Assembly (NCBI GenBank): GCA_913048175.1
Contig: CAJWVX010000007.1
Location: 1 to 47,034 of the forward strand
Reading direction: 5' to 3'
From: an uncultured Flavobacteriales bacterium
GTDB taxonomy: Bacteria; Bacteroidota; Bacteroidia; Flavobacteriales_E; Vicingaceae
DNA length: 47,034 bases
In this document: positions 1 through 8,041 of the stretch, piece after piece
Layout: every line of letters begins with the position of its first letter
Position numbering within the stretch: the first letter of the stretch is position 1
Translations under genes and position numbers: made by a program
The notes under the pieces: model-generated
The model's input: the letters and a program-made list of their open reading frames with translations, nothing else
Told to the model about the DNA's origin: nothing
Databases searched by the model: none

Positions 1-2
1 TC

Positions 3-341
3 TCACCTACTATTGATTCTACTAGTTCTGAAATATCATCAGATCATAGAATTACAGCTGCCGGAAATTTCACTTCTAATTCTTTTACTAAAGATCAATA
101 TAGATTTGGTGTTGAATATTCTTTCAGAGAAATGTTTCAATTAAGAGGTGGTTACGTGTTGGAACAGAATACATGGTTTGATTCAGAAAAAAGGACATCA
201 GTTTATTCAGGTCCAGCTTTTGGAGCTTCATTTGTTGCACCATTGGGTAAAAAAGGGACTACTCTTGGAATTCATTACGGTTATCAAATGACTGAAAACT
301 TTTCAGGAACCCATAGTATGGGATTAAGAATATCTCTATAA
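3..341 (+). CDS. C-terminal fragment of outer-membrane barrel protein, PorV/PorQ-like (partial)
   Basis: The reading frame is open from the left edge, so the true start lies outside the window; an internal ATG at 132 is probably not the start. The visible 112 residues alternate polar and hydrophobic residues as in beta strands, include GVEYSFREMFQLRGGY, and end in a short strand finishing MGLRISL, as outer-membrane barrels do. The 'equivalent of GAEYW..QFALRAGY' segment and the terminal strand recall the last strands of PorV (LptO) and PorQ, T9SS barrel proteins that bind cargo at the cell surface. That family call is from memory of the pattern and is only moderately secure; another small barrel family is possible. 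A strong hairpin terminator follows. Confidence 0.5.
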   Translation, partial: SPTIDSTSSEISSDHRITAAGNFTSNSFTKDQYRFGVEYSFREMFQLRGGYVLEQNTWFDSEKRTSVYSGPAFGASFVAPLGKKGTTLGIHYGYQMTENFSGTHSMGLRISL

Positions 342-369
342 AAAAATATTAAAAGATACCTATTAATTT

Positions 370-398
370 AAGAGAACTCTATTTAAGAGTTCTCTTTT
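370..398 (+). terminator. Rho-independent terminator after the barrel gene
   Basis: Perfect 10-bp stem AGAGAACTCT (371-380) and AGAGTTCTCT (386-395) around the loop ATTTA, followed by TTT. It lies 29 bases after the stop of the barrel gene and only about 20 bases before greA, so it separates the two transcription units. Confidence 0.8.
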
Positions 399-418
399 CG
401 GTTTAAATACATTAAGTT

Positions 419-892
419 ATGTCACAATTTAATTACTATACAGAAGAAGGTTTGAATAAACTCAATTACGAGTTAGATCAAATGAAAAATGTAGAAAGAG
501 CAAGTATTTCTGCTCAAATATCTGAAGCTAGAGATAAGGGAGATCTTTCTGAGAATGCTGAATACGATGCAGCAAAGGAAGCTCAAGGTTTGCTAGAATT
601 GAAAATATCTAAATTAGAAACTGCTCTTTCTAATGCTAGGGTTATTGATGAATCTCAATTAGATTTATCAAGAGCTTTAATTCTATCTAAGGTAAAGATT
701 AAGAATGTAGCTAACGGTGTCATAATGGAATATACGTTGGTTTCAGAAAAGGAAGCTGATTTAAAGCTTAAAAAGATTTCTGTAGATTCTCCAATTGGTG
801 AAGGTCTTCTTGGAACATCTATTGGAGATATAGCTGAAGTTAAAGTTCCTACTGGAATTATTAAATTTGAAATTATTGGAATTTCTAGATAA
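419..892 (+). CDS. greA: Transcription elongation factor GreA
   Basis: 157 residues, the normal length for GreA. The N-terminal half is the antiparallel coiled coil that enters the RNA polymerase secondary channel; the acidic tip is seen as GDLSENAEYDAAKEAQG, with Asp42 and Glu45 matching the residues that hold the second Mg2+ for transcript cleavage. The C-terminal half is the FKBP-like domain, with SPIGEGLLG near residue 120. The protein rescues backtracked polymerase. The ATG at 419 is the only sensible start and lies just after the upstream terminator. The stop overlaps the ATG of the HIT gene by one base (TAATG), so the two are translationally coupled, an arrangement common in Bacteroidota. 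Confidence 0.95.
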   Translation: MSQFNYYTEEGLNKLNYELDQMKNVERASISAQISEARDKGDLSENAEYDAAKEAQGLLELKISKLETALSNARVIDESQLDLSRALILSKVKIKNVANGVIMEYTLVSEKEADLKLKKISVDSPIGEGLLGTSIGDIAEVKVPTGIIKFEIIGISR

Positions 893-1281
893 TGGATTCT
901 ATCTTTTCTAAAATAATTAGCAGAGAAATTTCTGCTTATATCATAGCCGAAAATGATCATTTTATTGCTTTTTTGGATGTTTTCCCTATAGCTAAAGGGC
1001 ATACTTTAGTTATTCCTAAAAAACAAGTAGATTATATTTTTGATTTGGATGATGAGACTTATACAAAGTTATGGGAGTTTGCTAAAAATATTTCAGCTAA
1101 AGTTAATTCAGCTATTGATTGCAAAAGAGTTGGTGTAGCTGTAATTGGATTAGAAGTTCCTCATGCACACATACATTTAGTGCCACTGAATAGTGTTGAA
1201 GATATTAATTTTTCAAGTCCTAAATTGGTATTAGATAAAAGCGAGTTTGTAGAAATTCATAAACGTATAATTAATGCTTAG
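892..1281 (+). CDS. HIT family nucleotide hydrolase/transferase
   Basis: 129 residues, a full-length single HIT domain. The histidine triad is HAHIHLVPL (His91, His93, His95), which places it in the HINT/Fhit-like superfamily of nucleoside phosphoramidate or dinucleotide hydrolases. The N-terminal SIFSKIISREISAYIIAE and GHTLVIPKK (36-44) segments are also typical. The substrate cannot be read from sequence. It starts one base inside the greA stop codon and is presumably co-transcribed with it. Its stop converges on ruvC with a few bases of overlap and no room for a separate terminator. Confidence 0.93.
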   Translation: MDSIFSKIISREISAYIIAENDHFIAFLDVFPIAKGHTLVIPKKQVDYIFDLDDETYTKLWEFAKNISAKVNSAIDCKRVGVAVIGLEVPHAHIHLVPLNSVEDINFSSPKLVLDKSEFVEIHKRIINA

Positions 1282-1832
1282 GTTTTAGTTCTTTTTGGAT
1301 TCTCTTTTACAAATGCATCCCATCCAGAATAAGATTTTTCAGATGTAGGTTTACCTTGTTGAAAGTAATGACAAACTGCAACAGCTAGTCCATCTGTAGC
1401 ATCTAAATGTTTTGGTAAGTTTTTAAGTTTTAAAATATTTTTTAGCATACCGGCAACTTGCTCTTTAGAAGCGGTTCCTTTTCCTGTAATGGATTGCTTA
1501 ATTTTTTTTGGAGCGTATTCAGTAACAGGAATGTCTTTAGATAAGGCAGCTGCAATTGATGTTCCTTGAGCTCTACCTAACTTTAGCATGGATTGTGGAT
1601 TTTTACCTAAAAAAGGTGCTTCTATAGCACATTCATCAGGAAGATATTCATTAATTAGATATTGGGTACGTTCAAATATTTTTTTTAATTTATCAAAATG
1701 AGTTTCTAATTTGTTTAGTTCTATAGATCCCATTGCTATTAAACTCATTTTATTGTTTTTAATATGAAGAATACCATATCCCATAACGTTTGTTCCGGGA
1801 TCTATTCCTAATATTATTTTATCTTTAGTCAC
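1278..1832 (-). CDS. ruvC: Crossover junction endodeoxyribonuclease RuvC
   Basis: 184 residues, RNase H-like fold. It resolves Holliday junctions with RuvAB by symmetric nicking. The four acidic metal ligands are visible: Asp11 in ILGIDPGTNVMGYG, Glu71 in AIEAPF, and Asp144 and Asp147 in LDATDGLAVAVCH. The GRAQG and ITGKGTASKEQV segments are family hallmarks. The lysine-rich tail beyond residue 165 is slightly longer than in E. coli RuvC. The 3' end overlaps the convergent HIT gene by four bases. The short divergent gap to the gene at 1876 must hold promoters for both, but I cannot point to a convincing -7 box. Confidence 0.95.
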   Translation of the reverse strand: MTKDKIILGIDPGTNVMGYGILHIKNNKMSLIAMGSIELNKLETHFDKLKKIFERTQYLINEYLPDECAIEAPFLGKNPQSMLKLGRAQGTSIAAALSKDIPVTEYAPKKIKQSITGKGTASKEQVAGMLKNILKLKNLPKHLDATDGLAVAVCHYFQQGKPTSEKSYSGWDAFVKENPKRTKT

Positions 1833-1875
1833 TATTATTAAAGTTTAATGTATTTACATAAAAACCAATTAATCT

Positions 1876-2826
1876 TTGAAAATCAATAAGTCATACAAAT
1901 ATATAAATTTACTACTGAGATTTGTCATTGGAGCAATTGCTGTATATTTTATTTATACAAGAATAGAAGAAGATTTTCTTATTCATTTCTATAAAATTGA
2001 ACCCAATAAAATTAATTTATTTATTCTTGGAATTGTTTTATTATTAATGATTTTAAACTGGGGAATAGAAGCTGTTAAATGGAGGTATACTATTCGAAGT
2101 GTTATAGATATATCTGTATTGAAGGCTTTTAAATTAATATTTTCTGGCATTACGTTAGGTTTTTTAACTCCTAATAGAATTGGAGAAATACCTGCAAGAG
2201 CGTTACTTTTAAATAAAGGGAATGTTATAGAAATTACTTTAAAAACAATCGTAGCAAGTTTTAGTCAACTTTTAATTACTTTGTTATTTGGTGTTTTAGG
2301 TTTTTGTTTAACATTTAAAAATTTCAGTTATATTTCTAATCCAATAGTTTGGGTAATGATCTTATCATTAGGTTTATTGTTATTATTGATGGTTTACTTT
2401 AGAACTAGTAAATTAGAATCCATTTTTAATAGGTTTACTTTCATAAAAAAAAATGAATTGTTTAGAGGTCTTTTGGGTTTTTCTATTATTGATTTATTAT
2501 ATATTTTATTATTAAGTTTATTGAGGTATATTATTTTTTCAATACAATATTATTTGGTTTTAAAAGCTTTTGGTGTTTATCTTAGCGATATAAGCTCTAT
2601 TTTTTTAATTCCAGTTTGCTTTATGGTCGCTTCATTTATTCCAACTATTTTAATTTCTGAGATCGGAATTAGAGGTTCTGTAGCATTATTTGTATTTGGA
2701 ACGGTTTCAAATATGGATATTCAAATTATATTAGCTTCAATGGTTTTATGGTTAATTAATATAGCATTACCAACTTTATTAGGTTTGTTTAATTTGAAAG
2801 AATTAAAACTGATTAAACAAGCTTGA
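1876..2826 (+). CDS. Flippase-like integral membrane protein (UPF0104/LPG synthase TM region family)
   Basis: 316 residues with about eight hydrophobic segments. The motif TLGFLTPNRIGEIPARALLL is the conserved signature of the UPF0104 / lysylphosphatidylglycerol-synthetase transmembrane-region family (AglD-like), and the C-terminal region has the family's conserved SEIGIRGSVALF. Substrates in Bacteroidota are not known; a role in moving or modifying a lipid-linked molecule is inferred from the family and from the glycosyltransferase next door. The start is TTG at 1876: an in-frame stop lies two codons upstream, no ATG occurs before the first membrane segment, and the N-terminus then reads KINKSYKYINLLLRFVIGA as in relatives. 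Confidence 0.82.
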   Translation: MKINKSYKYINLLLRFVIGAIAVYFIYTRIEEDFLIHFYKIEPNKINLFILGIVLLLMILNWGIEAVKWRYTIRSVIDISVLKAFKLIFSGITLGFLTPNRIGEIPARALLLNKGNVIEITLKTIVASFSQLLITLLFGVLGFCLTFKNFSYISNPIVWVMILSLGLLLLLMVYFRTSKLESIFNRFTFIKKNELFRGLLGFSIIDLLYILLLSLLRYIIFSIQYYLVLKAFGVYLSDISSIFLIPVCFMVASFIPTILISEIGIRGSVALFVFGTVSNMDIQIILASMVLWLINIALPTLLGLFNLKELKLIKQA

Positions 2827-3947
2827 TATTTTTTTTATCCATATTAGGTATTTTAACATTAGTTTATGTTTGTTCTATCGCTTGGTTAGTTTTTGGATTT
2901 AAAAAAATACAAAAAGAGGGGATAATTAAACAGATTAACAAAATTGAAAATAAAGTTTCAGTTCTTATCCCTGTCAGAAATGAAGAGAATAGTATTATAC
3001 AATGTCTTGTATCTCTTCAAAATCAAAATTTTAAGGTTGATAATTTTGAGGTTTTAGTTATTAATGATCATTCAACAGATAAAACTGAAGAGTTAGTTAA
3101 TCTTTTTATCAAGAATTCTAAATTAAATATAATCTACTTTTCACTTACTAGCAACACTACAAAAAAAGAGGCTTTAAAGTTTGGTATAGAAAAATGTGAA
3201 TTTGATATTATTGCAACAACAGATGGTGATTGTGTTCTTCCTGAAAATTGGTTAAGTTCTATTTCTAATAATATTAGAGAGGATACCGATATGCTATTAG
3301 GCCCAATTAATTTTAAGAAGCAAACAGGGTTGTTATCAGGCTTTCAAAGCTTAGATATGTTTGCTTTACAAGGACTAGAGTTTGGTGCTTTAGGGTATAA
3401 TAAACCTATATTGAACAATGCTGCAAATCTGGCGTATTTAAAAAAATCTTATAAAGACGTTGATGGTTTTGATAAATTTCAAACTCCATCAGGAGATGAT
3501 GTGTTTCTCCTAGAGAAATTTGAGGCAAAAGATAAATGTGTTAGAGGTTTATTATCATCTACTTTTATTGTTGAAACTGAATCCGAAAATACTTTTAAAG
3601 GTTTCTTCAATCAACGTTTAAGATGGTCATCTAAATCAAAATATTACACTAACAAACTACTCTTATTTTTTAGTTTTATAATTTTATTAGAGAACCTTAG
3701 CCTTTTGTTTATCTATTTTGGGATACCATTTGTTGAAAAATTTAAATCTTACTTAATATTCTTACTGTTTTCGAAATGGCTTATTGATTTTATATTACTA
3801 TTTTTGGTGGCCGACTTCTTTAAACAAAGAAGAATGCTGTTTTATTTCATTCCAGTTCAAATTTTATATCCTATTTATATAGTTGTAATATGGATTGCTT
3901 CAATGTTTATGAAGTTCGAATGGAAAGAAAGAAAGTTTAATGAGTAA
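2823..3947 (+). CDS. Membrane-associated family 2 glycosyltransferase
   Basis: 374 residues. An N-terminal membrane segment is followed by a GT-A domain: SVLIPVRNEENSI (about 44-56), the EVLVINDHSTDKT segment, the DxD-type TTDGDCVLP, a GDDVFLLEKF acceptor motif and QRLRWSSK, the QxxRW motif of processive GT2 enzymes. Three or so hydrophobic segments close the protein. It probably makes a lipid-linked or exported sugar; the sugar is not predictable. The TTG start overlaps the TGA stop of the flippase-like gene (TTGA), so the pair is translationally coupled. No ATG is available near the N-terminus. Confidence 0.88.
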   Translation: MIFFLSILGILTLVYVCSIAWLVFGFKKIQKEGIIKQINKIENKVSVLIPVRNEENSIIQCLVSLQNQNFKVDNFEVLVINDHSTDKTEELVNLFIKNSKLNIIYFSLTSNTTKKEALKFGIEKCEFDIIATTDGDCVLPENWLSSISNNIREDTDMLLGPINFKKQTGLLSGFQSLDMFALQGLEFGALGYNKPILNNAANLAYLKKSYKDVDGFDKFQTPSGDDVFLLEKFEAKDKCVRGLLSSTFIVETESENTFKGFFNQRLRWSSKSKYYTNKLLLFFSFIILLENLSLLFIYFGIPFVEKFKSYLIFLLFSKWLIDFILLFLVADFFKQRRMLFYFIPVQILYPIYIVVIWIASMFMKFEWKERKFNE

Positions 3948-5175
3948 AATTAAAAAAGACATACAATCAAAATCATTAACGCAAATAGCGTGGAAGAGGC
4001 TTAAAAAAAATAAGCTATCATTGTTTGGATTATTCATTATTTTTTGTGCAGTTACAGTGGCACTTCTTGGACCTATTGCTCGACCTGATGGTACACCAAA
4101 ATCAAATGATCAGATTTTAGAAATTACAACTAAAGCACCAGGTTTTACTGTTGAAATTTTAAAGGTTAAGAAAAATCAAAAAGAGATAGAAGTTGGTTTT
4201 TGGGATTATGTAAGTATTGGAGTTGATAATGATTTTAGTACAGTTCCTATTTATGATTATAGTTTTGAGGGGTATAATCTTGTAGTCGAAAAATATACTG
4301 GGTCTAGTGTAAATAACGGACAAATAGTGCGTTATAATTTAGCTGAAATAGTTTATTCATTAGATCATAATGAAGTAACAGAAGCTAATGGCTTCTTAGA
4401 TTTTTATACTTTAGATGGTGGTAAACAACATGTAGCTATTGATAAATTGATATCTATAATTAAGGAAGATTACATAATCTCTAAACAGTTTTATTTAGGT
4501 ACTGACAAGTATGGAAGAGATTTGTTAAGTAGGTTAATGGCTGGGACTTGGATTTCTTTATTTGTTGGTTTTATCTCAGTATTTATATCATTGGTAATTG
4601 GAATATCTTTTGGAGCATTAGCTGGTTATTATAGAGGTTGGATAGATGATTTGGTAATGTGGTTTATTAACGTTGTATGGTCTATTCCAACACTTTTATT
4701 GGTTATTGCAATTACTATGGCTTTAGGTAAAGGTACCTGGCAAGTTTTTATTGCTGTAGGTTTAACTATGTGGGTAGAAGTTGCTAGAGTTGTTAGAGGT
4801 CAGATGTTAAGTTTAAGAGAAAAGGAATTTGTGGAAGCTGGTAGAGCATTAGGTTTTACTAATAGCCGAATTATTTTTAAACATATTATTCCTAATGTTT
4901 TAGGCCCTGTAATAGTTATATCTGCTATTAATTTTGCTGCTGCAATTTTGATTGAGGCAGGTTTGAGTTTCTTAGGGATTGGTGCTCAGCCTCCACAAGC
5001 AACTTGGGGTAAAATTATAGCAGAGCATAAAGGTTATATAATTACCGGAAAAGCTTACTTAGCTGTTTTACCTGGTTTTGCAATTATTCTTATGGTGTTG
5101 GCTTTTGTTTTAGTTGGAAATGGTATTAGAGATTCGCTTGATTCTAAAGCGGTAGATGATATTCCAGGAGTATAG
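3940..5175 (+). CDS. ABC transporter permease, OppC/DppC family
   Basis: 411 residues. The first membrane segment (about 26-48) is followed by an unusually long extracytoplasmic stretch of roughly 130 residues, then YLGTDKYGRDLLSRL and five more membrane segments. The EAA loop that contacts the ATPase is EAGRALGFTNSRIIFKHIIP. OppC proteins form peptide importers with an OppB partner, ATPases and a binding lipoprotein. No oppB or ATPase gene is next to it; a peptide-binding lipoprotein sits at 39.0-40.7 kb. It overlaps the upstream glycosyltransferase by eight bases, so it is read in the same run despite no obvious functional link. The long loop is known to me from Bacteroidota OppC proteins. 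Confidence 0.9.
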   Translation: MSKIKKDIQSKSLTQIAWKRLKKNKLSLFGLFIIFCAVTVALLGPIARPDGTPKSNDQILEITTKAPGFTVEILKVKKNQKEIEVGFWDYVSIGVDNDFSTVPIYDYSFEGYNLVVEKYTGSSVNNGQIVRYNLAEIVYSLDHNEVTEANGFLDFYTLDGGKQHVAIDKLISIIKEDYIISKQFYLGTDKYGRDLLSRLMAGTWISLFVGFISVFISLVIGISFGALAGYYRGWIDDLVMWFINVVWSIPTLLLVIAITMALGKGTWQVFIAVGLTMWVEVARVVRGQMLSLREKEFVEAGRALGFTNSRIIFKHIIPNVLGPVIVISAINFAAAILIEAGLSFLGIGAQPPQATWGKIIAEHKGYIITGKAYLAVLPGFAIILMVLAFVLVGNGIRDSLDSKAVDDIPGV

Positions 5176-5254
5176 ATTTCTCGTTTAAGTTTTAATAAGT
5201 TGACCACTATATAGCTGATAAAAAAATCAGAAAGTATCATTATAAACAAAATCT

Positions 5255-5285
5255 AAGACACTTTTTAAGTGTCCTCTCTAATTTT
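5255..5285. terminator. Weak hairpin between convergent oppC-like and atoE genes
   Basis: A 7-bp stem, GACACTT (5257-5263) and AAGTGTC (5267-5273), with a three-base loop, followed on the plus strand by a pyrimidine-rich stretch. It sits between converging genes and may stop transcription in either direction, but neither side has a continuous U-tract. Confidence 0.45.
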
Positions 5286-5313
5286 TATATCCCTAACAGA
5301 AACTAATTATTCT

Positions 5314-6702
5314 TTAAAAAAGAAGTAATCCAGTAATGTATATTAGTGTTCCAATAAACATTATGAATAGTGTATATGGCAAAATTTCTTTAGCTTTTAA
5401 ACCTGTAATACCTAATAAAGGTAAAGCCCAAAATGGTTGTAACATATTGGTTAACTGATCTCCATAAGCTAAAGCCATAATACTTTTGGGTAAATATATT
5501 TCTAAATTATTTGCAGCTTGTACAATTATAGGACCCTGAATGGCCCATTGTCCACCACCACTAGGAACAAAGATATTAACTAAACCAGCACTCAAAAAAG
5601 TATAAATAGGATAAGTTGTTTCATTAGATATTTCAACAAAAAAAGCTGAGATATCAGTAACTAAACCAGAGCTTTTCATTATTCCCATAATACCAAAGTA
5701 CAATGGGAATTGAATTAAGATGCCTGAAGCACCACCAATAGCTTTATCTATAGCTTTTAAAAAGTTAAAAAAGCTTTGATGCATAATAATTGCTAGAGAT
5801 AGTAACAGTAGATTTATATTATTAGGGTTAAAGAATTTTAGTAAATCATAATTATAATCTATTGCTACTTTATATCCTATATAGAATAAAATAACTCCAC
5901 CAAAAATCCAAGAGAAAATTCTAGAATGATCTAACTTTTCAGCTCCTAAAAGTTGAATTGAATCTTCTGTAGTTTCGTTATTAGATAAATTAACAACTGA
6001 AGAGCTAACTTTTTTTCCTATCCAATACATTGAAAGAGGTAAAACAAGAATTAATAAAATCATTACAAATAAGTTCATATTAGAACCTACGGTTTCCCAA
6101 TAAGAGATACTATTTGGTAAGTTTTCAATTTGACTCTTTGATAAAATACCACTCATCATTTCTTTTAAATGACCTGGTTCTGCAACCTTAGCTAATGAAG
6201 ACCCTGATAATCCTCCGTGCCAAACCATTAAACCAGAATAACCTGCAGCACCAATTAAAGGATAATTTATATTTAGTTTTAATTTAGAAGCATTTTCGCC
6301 AACTTTTCTTGCGAATATGGCTCCAAATATTAATCCTAACCCCCAATTGAATAAACTTACAAGTATTGTTAGTAGAGTTACTATTGCAGCTGCCTTAGCT
6401 GTGTTATTGCATGATTTTACGGCAAGCTTAATAATTGAGTTTATTGGTTTTGTTAATGCTAAGGTGTGACCTAAAACAAGCATTAACATCATTTGCATAG
6501 CAAAAACTATTAAGCTAGAATTCCAAAGTCCACCTTCCCAATATCTTATCAGCTGAATAGAATAACTAGAGATACTCTCTGTTTCTGGACGGGTAGTAAA
6601 AAAGGCAATAAAAAAAGTAACTATTGTTAAGCTTACAGCAATTGTAAAGGGAGCTGGTAGTAAATATTTAAAAAGTTTGGTGTATTTGGCAGTAAAGCTC
6701 AA
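5314..6702 (-). CDS. atoE: Short-chain fatty acid transporter, AtoE family
   Basis: 462 residues with about ten to twelve hydrophobic segments. The sequences GGLSGSSLAKVA and FVPSGGGQWAIQGPIIVQA are signatures of the AtoE short-chain fatty acid permease family (PF02667). It should carry acetate, butyrate or similar acids across the inner membrane. It is the last gene of the run that begins at 9786 and starts only four bases after the stop of the flavin reductase gene. No ato catabolic genes are nearby, so the substrate is not fixed by context. Length is normal for the family. Confidence 0.9.
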   Translation of the reverse strand: MSFTAKYTKLFKYLLPAPFTIAVSLTIVTFFIAFFTTRPETESISSYSIQLIRYWEGGLWNSSLIVFAMQMMLMLVLGHTLALTKPINSIIKLAVKSCNNTAKAAAIVTLLTILVSLFNWGLGLIFGAIFARKVGENASKLKLNINYPLIGAAGYSGLMVWHGGLSGSSLAKVAEPGHLKEMMSGILSKSQIENLPNSISYWETVGSNMNLFVMILLILVLPLSMYWIGKKVSSSVVNLSNNETTEDSIQLLGAEKLDHSRIFSWIFGGVILFYIGYKVAIDYNYDLLKFFNPNNINLLLLSLAIIMHQSFFNFLKAIDKAIGGASGILIQFPLYFGIMGIMKSSGLVTDISAFFVEISNETTYPIYTFLSAGLVNIFVPSGGGQWAIQGPIIVQAANNLEIYLPKSIMALAYGDQLTNMLQPFWALPLLGITGLKAKEILPYTLFIMFIGTLIYITGLLLF

Positions 6703-6706
6703 TATT

Positions 6707-7525
6707 TTAATTCAATAGTATACTCCAAGCTTTCATAACTTCTCCTTTTTCTAATAATTCTTTTGCCTCTTGGTGATTTGAAGAATCATTTAAAGAACCT
6801 GCTGGAATTTCATCAACACTTCCTAAAAGTCCTAAATCATTTCCTGATAAAATAGTACTATTTCTTATTTCTAAAGGTATTTGATCTATACCAATTCCAA
6901 TAGAAGTAATAGGTTTCTGAATTTCAAACATTGAGTTCTTATCAGCTCTACAATACCAGTTTCCACCCATACGGCTAACCAAGTCAATCTTGTGTTGGTC
7001 AATCATTCCCTTATCATCTAAAATAGCTTCGTTAATGTGCATCTTTAAAACTTCACAGATAACTAAGTTTCCTGCACCACCACTTTGCCCTAATTCAACA
7101 ATCTCATTTACTTTACATTCAAATTGAACAGGAGATTCTTTAACTCTAAACGGTCTTATTTCTTCAGAAGGAACAGGTGTTAATCCAGATTTCACAAACT
7201 CATCAATAGAAGAATCATAGGGAGAACTTGATAAAGACATTTGCTGTACAATATCGTGGTTTACTACATTGATAACAACTTCTTTAGTCATCTTAACATT
7301 ATCTAATGTATTTTTAGTAGCCCCAGTTCTTCCACTACGTGCAGGAGAAAAAATCATTATTGGAGGATTAGCACTAAAAACATTAAAAAAGCTAAAAGGA
7401 CTTAAGTTTGGAGTCCCATCTTCACTAATTGTACTTGCAAACGCAATTGGTCTTGGACCAACAGCTCCTAATAAATAATGATGCAATTTTGGTACTTCAA
7501 TGTCTTTTGGATTAATCGTAAGCAT
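6707..7525 (-). CDS. Flavin reductase-like domain protein
   Basis: 272 residues. The first 190 or so form a split-barrel FMN-binding domain of the flavin reductase-like family: PRPIAFASTISEDGTPNLSP (25-44), SFFNVFSANPPIMIFSPAR and KEVVINVV. The motif order and SF.NVFS..PP spacing match the DIM6/NTAB group. The last 80 residues, ending GEVMKAWSILLN, are an extension common in Bacteroidota relatives. Members either supply reduced FMN to a monooxygenase or catalyse their own flavin reactions; the partner is unknown. It lies nine bases after folA and four before atoE, clearly in one operon. Confidence 0.85.
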   Translation of the reverse strand: MLTINPKDIEVPKLHHYLLGAVGPRPIAFASTISEDGTPNLSPFSFFNVFSANPPIMIFSPARSGRTGATKNTLDNVKMTKEVVINVVNHDIVQQMSLSSSPYDSSIDEFVKSGLTPVPSEEIRPFRVKESPVQFECKVNEIVELGQSGGAGNLVICEVLKMHINEAILDDKGMIDQHKIDLVSRMGGNWYCRADKNSMFEIQKPITSIGIGIDQIPLEIRNSTILSGNDLGLLGSVDEIPAGSLNDSSNHQEAKELLEKGEVMKAWSILLN

Positions 7526-7534
7526 AGTCTCTTT

Positions 7535-8041
7535 TTATTTCTTTTCGTAAACAGTAAATGAGTAGGAGTGTGCGTGTTTCTCATCAGAAGGATTTTCAAT
7601 TTCAGAAACCTTTTTCCATTTTTCAGTATCGATAGTTGGAAAAAAAGTATCACCATCAAAATCCTCATTTACATGAGTAATATACATTCTATCAATGAAA
7701 CCTTTATCTAAAGCTTCCTTGTAAATTTGTCCGCCACCAATAATAAACAACTCTGTTTCATTATAGTTTTTGGCATATATTATTGCATCTTCTAAAGAAT
7801 TAGCAATAATACAATCCTCTTCCTTAAAATCAGTTTGTCTAGTTAAAACTATGTTTGTTCTATTAGGAAGTGGTCTGAATTTTTTTGGAATAGAAATGTA
7901 ATTTTTTCTTCCAGTAATGATATGATGATTTAAAGTCGTTTCCTTAAAGAACTTCATATCTTTAGGCAACCTCCAAATAAGATCGTTATCCTTACCAATT
8001 ACATTGTTTTTAGCAACAGCTACTATTAAAGAAGTAATCAT
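7535..8041 (-). CDS. folA: Dihydrofolate reductase
   Basis: 168 residues, standard length. It reduces dihydrofolate to tetrahydrofolate with NADPH. Seen: N-terminal SLIVAVAKNNVIGKDNDLIWRL, the catalytic acid Asp28 in LPKDMKFFKETT, the NADPH-binding ITGRKNYISIP and the nucleotide-fold IIGGGQIYKEAL. The start ATG overlaps the stop of the upstream M61 gene in an ATGA arrangement, so translation is coupled. A thymidylate synthase gene, a frequent neighbour elsewhere, is absent here. Confidence 0.95.
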   Translation of the reverse strand: MITSLIVAVAKNNVIGKDNDLIWRLPKDMKFFKETTLNHHIITGRKNYISIPKKFRPLPNRTNIVLTRQTDFKEEDCIIANSLEDAIIYAKNYNETELFIIGGGQIYKEALDKGFIDRMYITHVNEDFDGDTFFPTIDTEKWKKVSEIENPSDEKHAHSYSFTVYEKK

